Shown in pieces: positions 62,001-64,000 of a stretch of DNA of 64,000 nucleotides (the first letter of the stretch is position 1; the number at the start of each line of letters is the position of its first letter). A model generated the notes under the pieces. The model was given only the letters and a program-made list of their open reading frames with translations, made no database searches and had not been told where the DNA came from. The position numbers and the translations under genes are program-made. The DNA is from Botrimarina colliarenosi (lineage in GTDB: Bacteria; Planctomycetota; Planctomycetia; Pirellulales; Lacipirellulaceae): contig NZ_SJPR01000001.1 in the NCBI RefSeq assembly GCF_007859955.1, forward strand, positions 820,388-884,387, in the 5' to 3' direction.

Positions 62001-62572
62001 GGGCGGCGGACCAGCGGCGTGTCGAAGCCGAGGCGCCCGACTTGGCGGTCGACGAGCGCGACCTAGCGGACGAGTTGTCCCGTTTCGCCGAAGAGCTTGG
62101 CAAGCGGGCCGTGTTCGAACTGGCGCTCGGCGGCGCCGCCGAGCAGACCGAAGAGGCGGCCACGCGGCTCGAGGCGGCGCGGGTCGATTCGGCGACCCAG
62201 CGACTGGAAAAGGCCGCGCTGGCGCGGCTTCGGCATATCGAAGAGGTGCTGCGGCAAACGCCCCCGCCACCACAAGAAAATCAGCCGCCCGGTGGCGGCG
62301 GAGAGGGGGGAGGGGGCCAACCGCCGCCCCCGTCGCCGATCGACGTGGCCGAGCTGAAGATGCTGCGACTAATGCAACTGGAGGTGCTCACCGAGACCGA
62401 CGCCTACGAGGCGGACACCGCGACGGCCCGACGATCGGGAAAACCGCTCCCCCCCGAATGGTCGGAAGAGGGTCAGGACCTCGCAAAACGCCAGCAGCGG
62501 CTCGCCGAGCTAGCCTTAGAGCTCTCGGAGCGTGATAATGATCCTGAGGCGGAAGCAGACGAACCCGAATGA
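59033..62572 (+). CDS. Giant DUF4175-like coiled-coil membrane protein
   Basis: This 1179-residue protein has membrane helices near the N-terminus (TAIGVAALLVLIDWLG, then WVFSLTLIGATVGVAIWAW, and a third around residue 165) and beta-sandwich regions to about residue 530. The last 600 residues are strongly helical and coiled-coil-like, with Gln/Glu/Ala/Arg heptad patterns (RLTEEKQKLAEIQKEVEQLK is one example). A proline/glycine-rich spacer (PPGGGGEGGGGQPPPPSP) lies before the end. DUF4175-like proteins are found in this operon type; function is unknown. The start is TTG at 59033, overlapping the preceding TGA. Confidence 0.82.
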   Translation: MNPAPPQDDVAQPFLERLDATAARLRGVARQATACWTAATAIGVAALLVLIDWLGRFNDPGLRWVFSLTLIGATVGVAIWAWRRLGPTDATRLGVAQRLQRSRPDLGSRLASAVEFAASDAADRSAGSEQLRRAVVLDASKSADSLPFDAVVDRTPLRQSIRWLLAAIASVAVLALAAGPALGTGLYRLAAPWADAPWPRLVTLRAVDPPTTLARGATFEATAVNETGPLPDEVRVEYRFAAEAGTSSRRETAPAQLVGDQAVATRDRVQRSFSFRFVGGDDDTMAWNDVAVLDPPVAEAFAVTVAPPAYSGLPPSESTGPLRILAGTTLSVSGSADKPLSGVTIELPGEADPPDEAAIKCDLAEDNKQWTAAPWEAQPTPDASSSLTYEVRLEGESGVVGVIGPHRYEVVADQTPQLKWRSTDEEDVVTARAVLSIAGEASDDLALQRIEIEWSPPAAEGEQPAPQRVVVAERGAEPPARKSLDEGDQQPIAYDWDLEPLGIDPGTELSLWLTATDYLPQEGRTATPRRLTVVTDEEYQSRLAERQSRLLGQVQQALATQRDAAGATRDLDADARDADAIDRAQLDRLTSVEFQQREAAAAVDDPTLGATAAAERLLEDLRRSRLDAPDLDEQLAAAGEALRQLGDGAMPAARGELASARRAAQRATEEGADPKEASAEFQARLADAEGQQAEAIDRLEQVADLLTSWADFQRFAGEAAAIEKLERDLANESQRQAAAAASKLFPDPTQAERDKLLTGQAEAARRFDKLRSAMQRLLASQPAGAPPTAASEAVADALAEADDADVPGKLRDASRDLARGRLGTASQAQRDAADGLKAMLEALRQRTTTDPKELAKRLTEEKQKLAEIQKEVEQLKQRPDTRQTEAARQQAASRAARLGRRLQRLTAPQASASASQGAQQTSGDQQPGEKDQQLAEAQQSFDQAQREIDQRIRELENQQTQRLLDQLAARIGGYIERQDTLLDGTLDLERAADQRRVEAEAPDLAVDERDLADELSRFAEELGKRAVFELALGGAAEQTEEAATRLEAARVDSATQRLEKAALARLRHIEEVLRQTPPPPQENQPPGGGGEGGGGQPPPPSPIDVAELKMLRLMQLEVLTETDAYEADTATARRSGKPLPPEWSEEGQDLAKRQQRLAELALELSERDNDPEAEADEPE

Positions 62573-62620
62573 CCACGGGCCCGTAACCGTGGTGGCCCTC
62601 TACCGAGTCGGAAAACCAGC

Positions 62621-63367
62621 ATGCCGCGATATCTCTGCTTGCTTTTGACGCCGGTCCTGTTCTGTCTGCCCGTGGTGGCGTTTGCAGCGCCGACGCCGGG
62701 ATTTGGAAATCTGGGCGATAGCCTGCTCGACGACGATCTGGCGAAGGCGCTGTCGCCGCAGGCCGACAAGCCCGCCGGCCCCGCGGACTGGGCGCCCGAC
62801 GACGATGTCTTGCGACGGCTCCTGAAGGGCGACGAGCCCGGCGCCGCTGGCGAGGATGTCGGCGCGTCGCCGCTGGCGAGCGTCGTCACCGGCATGCAGC
62901 GCGCCGAGGGGCTCATCCGCGACGACGCCGACGGGCAGGCCGCGGTCCCCGTCCAGAAGGAAGTCGTCGCGAAGCTCGAGCAGCTGATCGCCCAGATGGA
63001 GAAGCAGTGCCAGGGCGGATCGTGCAACAAGCCGAGTTCGCCGAAGGACAAGCAAGCCTCCAAGCGGAGCCAGCCGAAGCCGGGCGAGTGCGACAAGCCG
63101 GGCGAGTGCGACAAACCCGGGCAACAGGCCGGGAAGCCGGGTCAGAAAGCGAACCAATCGGGCACGACCAAGCTCGCCGGCGCGCCGACCGCCGACACGC
63201 CCGAAGCGCAGCAAGAACTGCTCAAGGCGGCCTGGGGCCACCTCCCCGAACGGATGCGCGAGCGGATGCTGCAGGGCTCCGACAGCGAGTTCCTCCCCGA
63301 GTATCGCGACGAACTGCAGCAGTACTACCGCCGCCTCGCCGAGCGCACGCCTCGGGAGGCGCCGTGA
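62621..63367 (+). CDS. Secreted hypothetical protein with GECDKP repeats
   Basis: This 248-residue protein starts with a signal peptide (MPRYLCLLLTPVLFCLPVVAFA). A helical acidic part (DSLLDDDLAKAL to about residue 130) is followed by a Lys/Pro/Gly-rich spacer. The spacer contains a duplicated unit, GECDKPGECDKPG, then a C-terminal helical domain ending QQYYRRLAERTPREAP. I do not recognise it. It is the sixth gene of the operon and overlaps the following gene by GTGA. Confidence 0.7.
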   Translation: MPRYLCLLLTPVLFCLPVVAFAAPTPGFGNLGDSLLDDDLAKALSPQADKPAGPADWAPDDDVLRRLLKGDEPGAAGEDVGASPLASVVTGMQRAEGLIRDDADGQAAVPVQKEVVAKLEQLIAQMEKQCQGGSCNKPSSPKDKQASKRSQPKPGECDKPGECDKPGQQAGKPGQKANQSGTTKLAGAPTADTPEAQQELLKAAWGHLPERMRERMLQGSDSEFLPEYRDELQQYYRRLAERTPREAP

Positions 63368-64000
63368 AGCGTCTGTTGCGGTCTTGTGTTTGCCTGGTGT
63401 TGCTCGCTGCGCCGACGCTCGGTCGGGCGGCCGAAGCGGCGACGCCCGACGAGACGGCCCGTGAGATGGTCGCGCCGGCGGATCGCGCGATCGATCGCGG
63501 GCTGCGGTACCTCGCCTCGATCCAACTCCCCGACGGCAGCTTTGGCGACCGCGGCCAACGGATGGGGAGCAACCCGGCCATCGTCGCCCTGGGGGGGATG
63601 GCGTTCCTCGCCAGCGGCAGTTCGCCCGGGCGCGGCCCGTTCGGCGAGAACGCCCAACGCTGTGTCGATTTTCTCTGCGAGAACACCCAGCCGAGCGGCT
63701 TCATCGCCGTGGATGGCGCCACGAGCCACGGGCCGATGTACGGCCACGGCTTCGCCGCGTTGTTCTTGGCCGAGGCGTACGGCATGTCGCCACGCGACGA
63801 TCTGCGCGAGAAGGTCGCCGCCTCGGTGCGGCTGATCGTCTCGGCGCAGAACCCCGAAGGGGGTTGGCGTTACCAGCCGACGCCGACCGACGCCGACATC
63901 AGTGTCACGATCTGCCAGATCATGGCGCTCCGCGCCGCCCGGAACGCTGGGATCCATGTCCCGACCGACACGGTTGACCGCTGCATCGCCTACGTGAAGC
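63364..64000 (+). CDS. Squalene-cyclase/prenyltransferase-repeat protein, 5' part
   Basis: This is an exported protein running off the window end. The GTG at 63364 overlaps the previous stop (GTGA) and starts a signal peptide (MKRLLRSCVCLVLLAAPTLGRA). The visible 212 residues are alpha/alpha-barrel repeats of the squalene-cyclase/prenyltransferase type, with 'QLPDGSFGDRG' and 'SAQNPEGGWRYQPT' units (Q-x-x-x-G-x-(F/W) motif). Proteins of this kind are common in planctomycetes and usually end the MoxR-VWA operon. No catalytic Asp motif is visible in this part. Confidence 0.85.
   Translation, partial: MKRLLRSCVCLVLLAAPTLGRAAEAATPDETAREMVAPADRAIDRGLRYLASIQLPDGSFGDRGQRMGSNPAIVALGGMAFLASGSSPGRGPFGENAQRCVDFLCENTQPSGFIAVDGATSHGPMYGHGFAALFLAEAYGMSPRDDLREKVAASVRLIVSAQNPEGGWRYQPTPTDADISVTICQIMALRAARNAGIHVPTDTVDRCIAYVK

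Overview
The window is GC-rich bacterial DNA with short intergenic gaps, many non-ATG starts and 4-base stop/start overlaps. Gene content points to a planctomycete of the Pirellulales type. The evidence is secreted low-complexity and DUF11-repeat proteins, a MoxR/DUF58/BatA/VWA/squalene-cyclase-repeat operon, several eukaryote-like Ser/Thr kinases including a kinase fused to a tubulin-like domain, and the characteristic palindromic intergenic repeats. The taxonomic placement is an inference from gene families. I saw no rRNA, tRNA or CRISPR array.

Layout, left to right. Bases 1-7455 hold the end of a Ser/Thr kinase, a secreted Ser/Thr/Pro-rich protein, a tRNA-dihydrouridine synthase, an MgtE Mg2+ channel, a CaCA cation exchanger and an AGCS sodium/amino-acid symporter. 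Bases 7648-14852 form an Fe-S cluster assembly region: a SufR-type regulator, an isolated NuoB, SufC, SufB, SufD, a Rieske ferredoxin, a convergent membrane protein and a SufT-like protein. Bases 14908-22650 carry a DUF2254 membrane protein, a soluble PAS receptor with an MCP-like tip, a DUF11-repeat secreted protein, BioB, a PSP1 protein and a STAS protein.

Bases 22753-28531 (minus strand) are an apparent three-gene signalling operon: a winged-helix AAA ATPase, a Ser/Thr kinase fused to a tubulin/FtsZ-like GTPase domain, and an FHA-EAL protein. It is one of the two most interesting loci. Next come a sialate O-acetylesterase, ThiO, and arsenosugar genes (a DUF2064 transferase, ArsM, ArsS) with a small zincin between them. 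An IS630 element whose transposase has a late nonsense codon follows.

Bases 36778-38852 encode an SDR and a PhyH-fold enzyme. In the latter the iron-binding HxD is HxA and the surrounding blocks resemble SyrB2-type aliphatic halogenases; this is the second highlight. Then come a VKOR-thioredoxin fusion, an orphan Vsr nuclease and PurD. A respiratory-biogenesis block (42430-48999) follows: a type-1 copper protein, a dihaem lipoprotein cytochrome c, CtaA, CtaB, an ABC exporter and a DUF420 protein.

Bases 49123-64000 start with a PQQ-like beta-propeller protein and continue into the MoxR operon: MoxR, a SUKH gene inside an inverted-repeat cassette, DUF58, two VWA membrane proteins, a giant coiled-coil membrane protein, a secreted protein and a squalene-cyclase-repeat protein cut by the window end. 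Several families of palindromic intergenic repeats run through the window. Some supply stop codons or lie next to starts, one pair brackets a gene, and one unit lies in frame inside the DUF58 gene.
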